A DNA stretch of 51,143 nucleotides, from the NCBI GenBank assembly GCA_008015595.1, contig SSFW01000067.1, positions 1 to 51,143 on the forward strand, in the 5' to 3' direction. Source of the stretch: Nitrosomonas sp. (GTDB taxonomy: Bacteria; Pseudomonadota; Gammaproteobacteria; Burkholderiales; Nitrosomonadaceae). The notes under the pieces are model-generated. The model made no database searches. It was given only the letters and a program-made list of their open reading frames with translations, and was not told where the DNA came from. Shown piece after piece: positions 28,401 through 36,686 of the stretch (its first letter is position 1; the number at the start of each line of letters is the position of its first letter). Both the position numbers and the translations under genes were made by a program.

Positions 28401-30578
28401 TTTGAAGATTATAGTGCGCGTGAAGGCTTGCTACGAGCACTGCATACGCTGAAAGGAAGTGCTCGTATTGCGGGAGCTATGGCGCTTGGTGAGTTGTTGC
28501 ATCAAATGGAAAATACGGTCGAACAGACTTCCAGAGAAAATTTATCAGTTACGCTTTTTGATCGGCTCGAGGCTGAATTTGATGAAATCAATGATCATAT
28601 TGAGCAATTACAGCGATCGCATACAGCAGAAGCTCAATTCGCTCCTTCGATTATTCCTGTCACTACTACTGCAGAAGTACCGGCGCAAAGTGCAATTCGG
28701 AGTTTCAATGAACATGTAATTGAAGCGCCTCAATCAGAACCAATAGATTCTGAATTTACAACGGCCAAAACAGTCCTTAGGGTGGATTCTGCGCTTATCG
28801 ATCGACTGGTGAATGAGTCCGGTGAAGCGAGTATCATGCGCTCTCGCGTTGATGCAGAGCTATATGGCTTCAAACAATCCTTGCAAGATCTGGATGAGAG
28901 TACAGAACGGATGCGGGGTCAATTACGTGAAATTGAAATAATGGCTGAAACACGTATGCCATCAGGGGTGATAGCAGCTTCTGATAATCAGTCTGCGTTT
29001 GATCCTCTAGAGCTTGATCGGTTTACGCGATTCCAGGAGCTAACACGATTGATGGCCGAGAGCTTAGATGACATCGTGACAGTTCATAAAAGTTTGCGTG
29101 AGATTCATCGTGTTACGCTTGATGCGGTGGGGCAGCAGGCACGACTAAATAGTCAAGTTCAGCGTGAGTTGATTCACCTTCGCACAGTACCATTTAAGCA
29201 TTATTCCGAACATTTTTATCGTGTTGTTCGCCAAGTATCACGGGATGTCGGAAAGAGAGTAAATTTGACGATTCATGGCGATGAAATCGAGATTGATCGC
29301 AGTGTCTTGGATAAAATCAATTCCCCACTTGAACATCTGTTAAGGAACGCGATCGTTCATGGCATTGAATCAATGGATAAGCGCTTGCAATTGGGTAAAC
29401 CAGAGGAAGGGCAAATTACTATTGATCTCAGTCGCGATGGGAATGAAATCATTCTCATTTTACATGATGATGGGGCTGGGCTAGATTTTGCATTGATCCG
29501 AGAGAAAGCTAAACAGCTGGGAATAGCGGATGAAGACACTATTACTGATGAACAGGTTAAGTCAGTGCTTTTTACACACGGTTTTACAACTCTACAGGCA
29601 GTTAATGAAGTTGCAGGAAGAGGTGTGGGGCTTGACGTCGTTAAGAATGAAATAACAGATTTGAGTGGTCAAATAGAAGTTACTTCTACCCTTAATCAAG
29701 GAACTAGCTTTACTTTACGTTTGCCAATTACGCTTGCACTCGCGCAAGCAGTGTTGGTAAAAGTCGGAGAGCATACTTATGCAGTACCTTCCGCACAAGT
29801 AGTACATATTCTAGAGCTTAATAATGAAGGATTGGCTGCTGCTTATCAACAGCAATCGATCAATTTTCAAGGTCATTGCTATTCACTTGCTTATTTGCCT
29901 AATTTATTGAATATAACGAATCAATCACCAGAAATTAAGCGCCATAACCGAATACTGTTGCTGCAGAATGGTGATTTATTTCTGGCTGTTCATGTTGATA
30001 CCCTTATTGGGAACTGTGAGATTGTTGTAAAAAATTCGGGACTGCAGTTGTCTCAGGTTCCGGGTGTTGAAGGAGCTACAATACTCGGGGATGGAAGTAT
30101 TGTTTTAATCGTTAATTTGATAAAAATATTTCAACGTAAGGGAGAACAAGCTTTGATACTTGATTCTCCATTAGAACGCTTCGATCTAAATAAACAAATA
30201 GAAAAACCTAAATTACCGATTGTGATGGTTGTTGATGATTCATTAACCGTGCGTAAGGTAACTAGCCGTTTGCTTGAACGTGAAGGGTACGAGGTGATAA
30301 TAGCTAAAGATGGTGTTGGTGCTTTACAGATTCTGCAGGAAATACTTCCATCGATAATGCTGGTTGATATTGAAATGCCGCATATGGATGGGTTTGAATT
30401 AATTCGAGCAGTTCGTAATAATGCGGAGATGTCAAAAATACCTATTATTATTATTTCTTCTCGAACAGCTGAGAAGCACCGGAAATTAGCTGCAGAACTT
30501 GGTGTGCATGTATTTTTGGGAAAACCTTACCAAGAAGAAGAGTTACTTGACCATATTATCGAACTTATCCATAAGTGA
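25470..30578 (+). CDS. chpA: ChpA-type hybrid histidine kinase with Hpt, CheA, CheW and REC domains
   Basis: A 1702-residue CheA-like kinase. Three Hpt-like sites are visible: FHTLKGSGR with His652, AHTLSSISR with His819 (degenerate, lacking the usual Lys and Gly), and LHTLKGSAR with His992. Then come the CheA dimerisation/ATPase region with an N-box (LEHLLRNAIVHGIES), DDGAGLDF and GRGVGLDVV loops, a CheW-like domain, and a C-terminal receiver (VVDDSLTVRKV) with phospho-acceptor Asp1633 in VDIEMP. The multi-Hpt plus REC layout is typical of ChpA/PilL in the Pil-Chp twitching system. ATG with a GAAGGG site, 92 bases downstream of the PilJ-like gene. The absence of adjacent response regulators means phosphate may go to its own REC or to unlinked partners. 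Confidence 0.9.
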   Translation: MIAKAKINITSVVGIREAIEQIFVLIRKHIDAYAQNTEDRMQIESCQYYVHQLNGMLEMLELEGVLFVSQKMEGLIEALLQEKVESPPQARIVLKQATRAIYRYLDALIDGISDNPATLLPIYRKLMQVQGIKEISESDLFFPDLRQDLPLPKTIPEGDPSQKLSTVKKVRSEFQTGLLKWLKDTSNKEGLKQMFDAVNLAEQIPAPIEQRTFWWLSSGFLDGLIHQDESIDLSTRRLCGKIEQEIRHFDKDAHVVANQLMREILYRVARSSSNSERIKEIENVFDWRASLSSFDQLANAVAGPDEDSIQPILDAMHEILLGANDQWREYSAGNQESLEVLMTAIDKLKQLAPQVNCAPLEKLISVMSGAVAFLRIRPQNMGDRLAIDLASSLLIVENAIENFFQLSPEFPDQVEALAARIRADTSRKDDEIVLPDLPGPDETGYQVQEKKLFKQIAQESLISLAQIEDILDRFFYDPSIRVDLPVLPDLFKQIAGVFSMLELDRANVLLTLCRDLVTKLLDPEYQISQTEQTLLADGLSSLSFYIEALKNSQFDRDQIVESAINLFGQSIVPNIEVPNIAEQVTLELVEPQSSAGLEPVTVVIAQTGDSELLAVFLEESDDVLSSIAEKLSACRSNPADLEALAAIRRGFHTLKGSGRMVKLYDLSEAAWRIEQVMNRWLSERNPATEELLDLLECGRTTIGIWCDSLKKIGTAEIDPTELFELARRLMYASESQKGSVGEIETEAQREVATEQIEPLPSAIEVQSSIVVGNIKIPHDLFFVFTSEAGKHAETLNAELSDLTENPNAPIKHEFMLAAHTLSSISRTLGLTYIADIGVILEQYLTQLLRKSGRPDESALALVKETVSILDSMVSSVRNQQQPSDENIETGKRLSSELSALLEKLQAEETEVADIHYEQDLVDQAISTEQRAFVSSGLRDVSVSDQDKIDLELLEVFIEEAHELLPEIGRNLRLWRAKFEDYSAREGLLRALHTLKGSARIAGAMALGELLHQMENTVEQTSRENLSVTLFDRLEAEFDEINDHIEQLQRSHTAEAQFAPSIIPVTTTAEVPAQSAIRSFNEHVIEAPQSEPIDSEFTTAKTVLRVDSALIDRLVNESGEASIMRSRVDAELYGFKQSLQDLDESTERMRGQLREIEIMAETRMPSGVIAASDNQSAFDPLELDRFTRFQELTRLMAESLDDIVTVHKSLREIHRVTLDAVGQQARLNSQVQRELIHLRTVPFKHYSEHFYRVVRQVSRDVGKRVNLTIHGDEIEIDRSVLDKINSPLEHLLRNAIVHGIESMDKRLQLGKPEEGQITIDLSRDGNEIILILHDDGAGLDFALIREKAKQLGIADEDTITDEQVKSVLFTHGFTTLQAVNEVAGRGVGLDVVKNEITDLSGQIEVTSTLNQGTSFTLRLPITLALAQAVLVKVGEHTYAVPSAQVVHILELNNEGLAAAYQQQSINFQGHCYSLAYLPNLLNITNQSPEIKRHNRILLLQNGDLFLAVHVDTLIGNCEIVVKNSGLQLSQVPGVEGATILGDGSIVLIVNLIKIFQRKGEQALILDSPLERFDLNKQIEKPKLPIVMVVDDSLTVRKVTSRLLEREGYEVIIAKDGVGALQILQEILPSIMLVDIEMPHMDGFELIRAVRNNAEMSKIPIIIISSRTAEKHRKLAAELGVHVFLGKPYQEEELLDHIIELIHK

Positions 30579-30641
30579 AGCATTAGGTAAAAGCTAAATG
30601 TTATTAGACTAAAATTAATAAAATTCAGCTATTACCGCTGT

Positions 30642-30833
30642 TTAGGCAACTACGTTGATATTCTTCCCAAGATGGGGCGGGAGATTTTGTAAGTTTGGTA
30701 ATGCTGAGATTAAGCTAAGTGCGTTCTCAGCATTCTGATCGATTGCTTTTTTTAGAACCGCTATTCCTACTGCTTGGGTAGTTCTAGCTTCACTCAAAGT
30801 AGTTGCTACTTCTGCAATGGCTGAGACATCCAT
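30642..30833 (-). CDS. YjfB-like putative motility protein
   Basis: A 63-residue protein with the pattern of the YjfB family (MDVSAIAEVATTLSEA, then AVGIAVLKKAIDQNAENALSLI). It forms mostly one or two amphipathic helices. Members are annotated as putative motility proteins with no defined activity. A perfect AGGAG precedes the ATG on the minus strand. It converges with chpA; the function and any link to pili are inferred only from proximity. Confidence 0.75.
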   Translation of the reverse strand: MDVSAIAEVATTLSEARTTQAVGIAVLKKAIDQNAENALSLISALPNLQNLPPHLGKNINVVA

Positions 30834-30983
30834 AATTTGCTCCTTTGTTCTAGTCCGTATTTTTTTAATCGGATCTCAGTGCAGGATGTTTAGCTGTATT
30901 TATTAGAGCCTGAATCTTGATGAGGAGGAATCCGTAAACTTGAATTATCTGATCAATCCCAGTTTGGCAGTGCGTTTTAGTCT

Positions 30984-31016
30984 GGGTAGTAGGATACTTT
31001 GTATCACTACTAACCC
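30984..31016. repeat. Long imperfect hairpin between yjfB-like and Cys-rich genes
   Basis: GGGTAGTAGGATAC (30984-30997) pairs with GTATCACTACTAACCC (31001-31016) over a 3-base TTT loop: 14 pairs with two single-base bulges. No U-tract follows on either strand, so it may be a REP-like element or an RNA-stability stem for the minus-strand Cys-rich gene whose stop is at 31045. Confidence 0.6.
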
Positions 31017-31044
31017 CCAATCCATCAATTAAACGGAAAATTGT

Positions 31045-31326
31045 TTAATTGCATTTCCCTGTTTCAGAACCGTCGCTTTTGGTTTCAGTTCCGTCATCTT
31101 TTACGCACAAGTTTGTGCAAACACCAGATTTCTTGCAAGCTTTTCCTTCTGGAAGACTTTTCTTCTCGATGCAAGTACCTTCAACTAGATAGCAAGCTTC
31201 GTTCGCACTACATGCGGTTTTACCATCTTTTTCTGTATCAGCACTACAAGCAGTCGCAGCAAATGAATTAATCGAAAAAAATAAAGCTGCAAGTAATGCA
31301 ATCAAGCTTAAAGATTTTTTGAACAT
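31045..31326 (-). CDS. Small Cys-rich secreted protein
   Basis: A 93-residue protein with a clear signal peptide (MFKKSLSLIALLAALFF, then cleavage near NSFAA) and a mature part of about 70 residues holding eight cysteines, probably all in disulfides: TAC, TAC, EAC, GTC, KAC, GVC, NLC, GKC. I recognise no family. A longer start 10 residues upstream is possible, but ATG 31326 has a strong AGGAGG (31339-31331 on the minus strand). A structured leader with a perfect 11-bp inverted repeat lies just upstream (31349-31382). It could be a periplasmic or extracellular small protein, and candidates include metal binding or a protease-inhibitor-like role. Confidence 0.7.
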   Translation of the reverse strand: MFKKSLSLIALLAALFFSINSFAATACSADTEKDGKTACSANEACYLVEGTCIEKKSLPEGKACKKSGVCTNLCVKDDGTETKSDGSETGKCN

Positions 31327-31348
31327 GATTCTTCCTCCTTTGTATTTT

Positions 31349-31382
31349 ATTAACAAACAAAATTTAGTTTGTGTTTGTTAAT
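31349..31382. promoter_or_regulatory. Inverted repeat upstream of the Cys-rich gene
   Basis: ATTAACAAACA at 31349-31359 and TGTTTGTTAAT at 31372-31382 are perfect reverse complements separated by 12 bases. It lies about 10 bases upstream of the gene's AGGAGG, so it could be a protein-binding operator or a 5' leader hairpin. Confidence 0.5.
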
Positions 31383-31456
31383 TATCTGGCCTAGTGCGCG
31401 AAAGATCAAGCTGTTCAATCTATAGCAAAATCAACTAAGTGATAAGATGATAGCGC

Positions 31457-31486
31457 TTGCTAAATACTATGAGGTTATCCTAAAAT
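31457..31486 (+). promoter_or_regulatory. Candidate promoter of the rpsP operon
   Basis: TTGCTA at 31457-31462 and TAAAAT at 31481-31486 are separated by 18 bases, upstream of rpsP at 31525. Matches are four of six and five of six. The match is fair, with no other better one in this gap. Confidence 0.45.
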
Positions 31487-31524
31487 ACTGCCTCCTAAGG
31501 ATTTTTAACGTTGGATAAGATTAT

Positions 31525-31782
31525 ATGGTAGTTATTCGATTAGCACGTGGGGGCGCTAAGAAAAAGCCCTTCTTCAGTATGGTGGTAGCTGATTCACGAT
31601 TTAGACGAGATGGTCGGTTTATTGAGCGGGTTGGTTTTTATAACCCCTCTGCAAAAGGTGGGGAAGAAAAATTGCGTATCCAATTGGAAAGAATTAACCA
31701 TTGGAAATCGCACGGAGCTCAGTTGTCCGATACAGTCACGCGATTAGTGAAACAATTTGGTAGTCAACAGCAAGCAGGTTGA
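31525..31782 (+). CDS. rpsP: 30S ribosomal protein S16
   Basis: An 85-residue protein with the S16 signature [17 protein letters not shown], then [22 protein letters not shown]. It binds 16S rRNA in the 30S body. It is the first gene of the rpsP-rimM-trmD-rplS operon. Its TGA stop overlaps the TTG of rimM by 4 bases (TTGA), a coupled start. Confidence 0.97.
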   Translation: MVVIRLARGGAKKKPFFSMVVADSRFRRDGRFIERVGFYNPSAKGGEEKLRIQLERINHWKSHGAQLSDTVTRLVKQFGSQQQAG

Positions 31783-32339
31783 GTGAGAAAACTTCTATCG
31801 AGACACTAGATGAACAGTTAGTTCCAATGGGGCATATTATTGGGCCTCATGGAATTCTTGGTTGTGTTAAGGTGGCTTGTTACACTGAAAAAATAACCGC
31901 ACTACTTGATTATCCAACCTGGTGGATAGGTAGTGACAGTAAAGCAGACATTTGGCACGAAATAGGCGTTAAATCCTATTTCGTTCATGCTGATAGGCTA
32001 GTTGTTTTGCTGGAAAATATTACTGATCGAACAGAAGCTATTAAGCTAAAAGGAGCACAAATTGCGATTCCCAAGAGTCAGCTTCCTGTTCTACCGGAAA
32101 ATGGAGATGCTGGTTATTATTGGGTAGATTTAATTGGGACTCAGGTAGTTAATATTCAGAATGAAGTATTAGGGCGGGTAGTGGGATTACTGGAAACAGG
32201 TGCTAATGATGTATTACGCGTCAAAGATGATACTAAGGATAGCAAAGAAAGGTTAGTCCCTTTCATTGATCACGTTGTAATTCAGGTTGATCTTAAAAGT
32301 AAAAAGATTTTGGTTGACTGGGGGCTGGACTATTGCTAA
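31779..32339 (+). CDS. rimM: Ribosome maturation factor RimM
   Basis: A 186-residue protein that assists 30S head assembly and binds S19. The N-terminal RimM domain has [15 protein letters not shown], and the C-terminal PRC-barrel has [25 protein letters not shown] and VPFIDHVV. The start is TTG at 31779, overlapping the rpsP stop. No ATG or GTG is available nearby in this frame without losing the conserved GHIIGPHG block. Confidence 0.95.
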   Translation: MSEKTSIETLDEQLVPMGHIIGPHGILGCVKVACYTEKITALLDYPTWWIGSDSKADIWHEIGVKSYFVHADRLVVLLENITDRTEAIKLKGAQIAIPKSQLPVLPENGDAGYYWVDLIGTQVVNIQNEVLGRVVGLLETGANDVLRVKDDTKDSKERLVPFIDHVVIQVDLKSKKILVDWGLDYC

Positions 32340-32351
32340 AAGGAGCAAGTC

Positions 32352-33125
32352 TTGTCACTCGAGATTGATGTAGTTACACTTTTTCCAGAAATGTTCGATG
32401 CTGTTACAAAATATGGAGTAACAGGGAGAGCAGAAAAGAATAAAGTTTATCAATTAAATACCTGGAATCCTCGTGATTATGCAGAAGATAGCCGGAAATC
32501 AGTTGATGATAGTCCCTATGGCGGTGGCCAGGGAATGGTGCTGTTAGCGGCGCCACTGGAGAAGGCAATAGTCAATGCGAGAGCTAGACTTAAGTCAATT
32601 GGAATTGATGATGCCCATGTAATTTATCTGTCACCACAAGGTAAGTTGCTAGATCATGAGAAAGTTCTAGAGTTGAGCGGTTATGGTAGTTTGATTTTAG
32701 TATGTGGGCGATATGAAGGGGTAGATGAGCGCTTCATCACCCGATATGTAGACGAGGAAATATCAATTGGTAATTATGTTATTTCAGGCGGTGAATTAGC
32801 TGCCATGGTACTAATTGATAGTATAGTGCGACATCTTCCAGGTTCGCTTGGAGATAATAATTCTGCAAAAGAAGATACTTTTTCGGATCTATTGCTTGAA
32901 TTTCCTCAGTATACTCGGCCTGAGATTTATAATGGAGAGCCGGTACCAAGCGTATTATTATCGGGAAATCATGCAAAAATTAAGCGCTGGAGACTGCAGC
33001 AGTCATTAGGCAAAACTTGGTTGAATCGACCTGATTTATTAGCTCAGAAATGTGAAGAGGGGCTCTCAAAAGAAGAAGAGCTTTTACTCGAAGAATTTAA
33101 ACAGCAACAAGATTATAAATCTTAG
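32352..33125 (+). CDS. trmD: tRNA (guanine-N1)-methyltransferase
   Basis: A 257-residue SPOUT enzyme methylating G37 of tRNAs. The conserved stretches are all present: [46 protein letters not shown] and the knotted [13 protein letters not shown] near 135. It starts with TTG at 32352, with AGGAG at 32341-32345 six bases away, 12 bases after rimM. This is the second consecutive TTG start in the operon. Confidence 0.96.
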   Translation: MSLEIDVVTLFPEMFDAVTKYGVTGRAEKNKVYQLNTWNPRDYAEDSRKSVDDSPYGGGQGMVLLAAPLEKAIVNARARLKSIGIDDAHVIYLSPQGKLLDHEKVLELSGYGSLILVCGRYEGVDERFITRYVDEEISIGNYVISGGELAAMVLIDSIVRHLPGSLGDNNSAKEDTFSDLLLEFPQYTRPEIYNGEPVPSVLLSGNHAKIKRWRLQQSLGKTWLNRPDLLAQKCEEGLSKEEELLLEEFKQQQDYKS

Positions 33126-33154
33126 AATAGAAAATAAGTGTATAGGGAGTGTGT

Positions 33155-33541
33155 ATGAATCTGATTAAACAATTTGAGCAAGAAGAGATTGAACGATTAG
33201 GTAAAGTAATACCTAATTTTAATCCTGGCGATACAGTACAAGTAAATGTGAACGTAGTAGAGGGCGATCGAAAACGTGTTCAAGCGTATGAAGGGGTTGT
33301 GATTGCAAAACGTAATCGTGGTTTGAATTCTTCTTTCATTGTTCGAAAAATATCTAGCGGTGAGGGAGTAGAGCGAACATTTCAAACTTATTCCCCAATG
33401 ATTGCGAGTATTGAAATAAAACGACGTGGGGATGTCCGTCGCGCAAAATTGTATTATTTAAGAAACCTATCAGGTAAAGCCGCCAGAATTCGAGAAAAAC
33501 TTACGGTGCGCACGGAAGCAGTTGCAGACGATAAAAAGTAA
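33155..33541 (+). CDS. rplS: 50S ribosomal protein L19
   Basis: A 128-residue L19, beginning [17 protein letters not shown]. The strongly conserved core is [20 protein letters not shown] and [17 protein letters not shown]. It lies at the 30S-50S interface. A GTG at 33149 is in frame but would add only Met-Cys; the ATG at 33155 has AGGGAG (33144-33149) at proper spacing and gives the usual N-terminus. It is the last gene of the operon. The N-terminus looks betaproteobacterial. Confidence 0.96.
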   Translation: MNLIKQFEQEEIERLGKVIPNFNPGDTVQVNVNVVEGDRKRVQAYEGVVIAKRNRGLNSSFIVRKISSGEGVERTFQTYSPMIASIEIKRRGDVRRAKLYYLRNLSGKAARIREKLTVRTEAVADDKK

Positions 33542-33625
33542 GCTTTCTCCGCTCTAGGAATTAGAGAAGTTGAATACTAGCGTGAGTTTCATTTTCTATC
33601 TGATTGAATAAATTTTGATTAGTAG

Positions 33626-34465
33626 TTAGTGCAGAAATCGCATCGACAAATCAATCGCTTTGATATTTTTTGTTAAACTACCGATAGAAATTCTGTCGAT
33701 ACCTGTTTCAGCAATTGAGCGCACATTTGTTAATGTAATATTACCTGATGCTTCCAAGATGGCTGGTTGGGTATATTGTTGATTTAATATCACCGCATTA
33801 CGCAGCATTTCGAGTTCAAGATTATCTAATAGAATCATTGTTGCGCCAGCGTGAAGTGCCTGGCGCAATTCATCGAGTGTTTCCACTTCAATTTCTATCA
33901 TGATTTCAGTGGGAGCAATCGTTCTGGCCTTATGTAGCGTTTGGGCTATGCTACCTGAAGCAATAATGTGATTTTCTTTAATTAAAATGCCATCGTATAA
34001 ACCTATCCGGTGGTTGGCTCCGCCACCGCATCTTACTGCATATTTTTCAGCATATCGAAGGCCGGGAATTGTTTTACGAGTATCAACAATTAACGCATGT
34101 GTGCCTGATACTGCTTTAACGTATCGATGAGTCTGAGTCGCAACGGCAGAGAGAAATTGCAGAAAATTCAGTGCCGAGCGTTCCGCCGTTAATATTGTGC
34201 GAGCATTTCCCTCTATTTTGCATAAAGTTTGATTAGGTTGAAGAACGTCTCCTTCCTTGACAAACCAATGAATTGCAATATCTGATGATAGCTGATTGAA
34301 ACACGCCTCAAACCAAGCAATACCACATAATATTGCTGCTTCCCTACTAATGACTTGTGCAGCGATATTCGCGTCATTTGAAATAAGTTGAGCAGTTAAA
34401 TCGCCACTTCCAACATCTTCAGCAAGCGCGATAGCAACATTTTTTCGAATTTCATCGATTTGCAT
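33626..34465 (-). CDS. nadC: Nicotinate-nucleotide pyrophosphorylase (carboxylating)
   Basis: A 279-residue enzyme joining quinolinate and PRPP to make nicotinate mononucleotide in NAD synthesis. EDVGSGDLTAQLI is near residue 15, then RSALNFLQFLS and the active-site block TRKTIPGLRYAEKYAV near 128, followed by GGGANHRIGLYDGILIKENH. The C-terminus has MLLDN and EASGNITLTNV. It is transcribed toward rplS, with which it converges. The gene stands alone here rather than next to nadA or nadB. Confidence 0.95.
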   Translation of the reverse strand: MQIDEIRKNVAIALAEDVGSGDLTAQLISNDANIAAQVISREAAILCGIAWFEACFNQLSSDIAIHWFVKEGDVLQPNQTLCKIEGNARTILTAERSALNFLQFLSAVATQTHRYVKAVSGTHALIVDTRKTIPGLRYAEKYAVRCGGGANHRIGLYDGILIKENHIIASGSIAQTLHKARTIAPTEIMIEIEVETLDELRQALHAGATMILLDNLELEMLRNAVILNQQYTQPAILEASGNITLTNVRSIAETGIDRISIGSLTKNIKAIDLSMRFLH

Positions 34466-34629
34466 TCTGAAAACTCATGTTAATTGATGCTTAATTAAAC
34501 CATAGTAATGCAAATTTCTGCGATAAATTGCATATGAAGTTTATGAACTACTAGGATGAAGTTAAAGCCTCCAACCCAATTTATTATTGCCGTTCATAAC
34601 GCTATCTACTAGAAAAGTTGGAGATGAGA

Positions 34630-36030
34630 ATGAATTGGTCCACAAGCTTACAAAAGGAATCAAAATTATCCACATTAATCAAAGAATTTTATTCACTTTT
34701 ATATAATTTAAATTGTGGCCTCAGACTATTAGTATTTCGAAATGATCAACTAAGATACCTAACGGTTTCACATGACCAACTTTTTTTATTGCTCATCTGC
34801 TATGGACTAACCGCAGTTATTGCTACCTATTGGATAACTGATCGCCCAGTATTCGAGTGGTATGGTTTGGGTTATCTCGGGATTGAATTAATTGGCACCC
34901 TATTGATTGGCTTTTTTTTGACAAAATTTCCTGGGAACAAAGACTTATTATTAAAGTTTTTGATATTGGTTTACTGCATTTCACCTTTTTTAATTCTGAT
35001 TTTTTCCTTAGTCATATCAAAACTGCCTGACGAATATTATTTTCTTGGGTATCTCGCTTTTCTGGCATGGAAGTATAGTGCCTATTATTACATCGTATTA
35101 CAAATACAAGATCAGAATAAAGTCATGGGACTGATGATAACCTGCGGACTTTTCATAACAGCTTATCCGTTAATCATTCATTCGCATACTTTGACTTTTT
35201 GGTACGAAGATTATTATCAAACGAATGAACAGCCAATTTACACGGGAGATGTACTTAATTACGTAAATCAGGAACAGCTTTATTACGATCAATATCAACT
35301 TTTACATAATTCATTGGATTTAATTCACCCCGGAGTGTTAGGGAAGTCAGAAATATTTTTTGTCGGATTTGGTTCAGATGCAACTCAAGATGTTTTTATG
35401 AAAGAAGCCAAGCATATACAGAATGTAAGTGATGCGTATCTTGGTACAAATGACCGATCAATGGTAATGATTAACAACATAGCAACGATGGATACGGTTC
35501 CCTTAGCAACATCAACAAATTTAGCACTCTCACTCGCACATATCAGTCGAAAAATGAATCTAGAGGAAGATGTACTGTTTTTATATTTAACCAGTCATGG
35601 TAGTGGTAATCATGAACTTTCCGTCAATATGTGGTTGCTGGATCTTAATGATATTCGTCCTGAAGATATTAAAGCATACTTAGATGAAGCTGGAATCCGT
35701 TGGCGTGTCATTCTAATTTCTGCTTGCTATTCAGGTGGGTTTATTCAAAAACTCCAGAATGAAAACAGTTTGATTTTTACGGCTGCAGCTGCAGATAAAA
35801 CATCGTTTGGTTGCGTCAACGAAAATGAATTTACTTATTTTGGAGAAACTGTATTTGACCAAATTAAAAGAGAACCTTATTCCCTTGAAACAAGCTTTAA
35901 AATGGCAATCGAGAAAATTAAGCAACGTGAATTATCTGAAAATTTACCGCATTCTGAACCTCAGCTATTTATAGGAAATATGATGCTAGATAAGCTAAAG
36001 CAATTAGAGCAAGTGGCAAGATTTCCGTGA
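34630..36030 (+). CDS. Membrane-anchored C13 (legumain-like) cysteine peptidase
   Basis: About 466 residues. Several hydrophobic segments in residues about 45-190 (for example LFLLLICYGLTAVIATYWI and FLILVYCISPFLILIFSLVI) form a multi-pass membrane half. The C-terminal half, from about 235, matches the C13 peptidase pattern: FFVGFGSDATQDVF, then LTSHGSG with catalytic His near 322, and ISACYSGGF with catalytic Cys near 366. The family includes legumains and GPI transamidases and is caspase-like in fold. The bacterial role is unknown. TTG 34618, ATG 34624 and ATG 34630 are in frame; GGAG at 34620-34623 is best spaced to 34630. Confidence 0.82.
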   Translation: MNWSTSLQKESKLSTLIKEFYSLLYNLNCGLRLLVFRNDQLRYLTVSHDQLFLLLICYGLTAVIATYWITDRPVFEWYGLGYLGIELIGTLLIGFFLTKFPGNKDLLLKFLILVYCISPFLILIFSLVISKLPDEYYFLGYLAFLAWKYSAYYYIVLQIQDQNKVMGLMITCGLFITAYPLIIHSHTLTFWYEDYYQTNEQPIYTGDVLNYVNQEQLYYDQYQLLHNSLDLIHPGVLGKSEIFFVGFGSDATQDVFMKEAKHIQNVSDAYLGTNDRSMVMINNIATMDTVPLATSTNLALSLAHISRKMNLEEDVLFLYLTSHGSGNHELSVNMWLLDLNDIRPEDIKAYLDEAGIRWRVILISACYSGGFIQKLQNENSLIFTAAAADKTSFGCVNENEFTYFGETVFDQIKREPYSLETSFKMAIEKIKQRELSENLPHSEPQLFIGNMMLDKLKQLEQVARFP

Positions 36031-36061
36031 TAACTTTTAGATAGTTTAGAAAAGTGATGAA

Positions 36062-36643
36062 TTATTTCTCAGTTGCTAGTATTTCTAATAATGAGAAAGC
36101 TGAATTTGCACCGGAGATCGCTTGTTCAGCAGTGTTTTGATCCAAAAGATTTCTCTGTAGGAGTTGAAGTATTTCTCGCCAATGACCCTGTGAAAGAGTT
36201 GTAAGATGGGATAAATAATTGTGAGCACCTTCAATCTGTGCTCCAAGTACTTTCTTGCAATGACGTTCGATGATCTGACCACCTAGAGTAGAACCTTCGG
36301 TGGCATATAGAATACCTAATAAATAATAATCAGATTTGAATAATAATTTAGATTGAAAGTAGCTCTGCTGAGTACAAGGTGGTGCACAATTTAAAGTTTT
36401 TAAATCAGCATTGAGTGCAGCCAGTCGGTTGCGGTACAAGTTTTTATATTTTTGATTAATCTTGAAAAGGGGTAATTCTAACTTAGCCGAGCAATAAAAT
36501 TGTTGCATGATACAGAGTAATTTCTGATAGTCCAGAATATTAACTTGCGGGTGAGTAATTCGTGCAAAAACGCCGAGCTGCTCTAATTTATTGTGTAAGG
36601 GCAGCGTTTTGCTTCTGAGAAAGAGCAGTCCATCGAAGGCCAT
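36062..36643 (-). CDS. bphO: Biliverdin-producing heme oxygenase (BphO-like)
   Basis: A 193-residue heme oxygenase. The first helix carries the proximal histidine in PLHNKLEQ (His17), and GVFARITHPQVNILDYQKLL fits the family's second helix. YLLGILYATEGSTLGGQII near 107-125 is the distal-helix glycine-rich region. It opens heme to biliverdin, the chromophore of the phytochrome encoded just upstream. It follows the phytochrome gene by 43 bases on the minus strand, so one operon makes both apoprotein and chromophore. Confidence 0.9.
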   Translation of the reverse strand: MAFDGLLFLRSKTLPLHNKLEQLGVFARITHPQVNILDYQKLLCIMQQFYCSAKLELPLFKINQKYKNLYRNRLAALNADLKTLNCAPPCTQQSYFQSKLLFKSDYYLLGILYATEGSTLGGQIIERHCKKVLGAQIEGAHNYLSHLTTLSQGHWREILQLLQRNLLDQNTAEQAISGANSAFSLLEILATEK

Positions 36644-36686
36644 TATGTAATGCGAAGTGGATAAAAAAAGATTAGTATTTTTTTAG

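Noticed and set aside
33541-33580. Terminator after rplS (CTCTA/TAGAG stem)
   Set aside because: The stem is only 5 bp with no U-tract on either strand, so I do not call it.
36644-36686. Possibility that the phytochrome lost its kinase by a frameshift
   Set aside because: Only 43 bases separate it from the heme oxygenase gene and neither strand encodes kinase motifs there. The chain ends just after the PHY domain.
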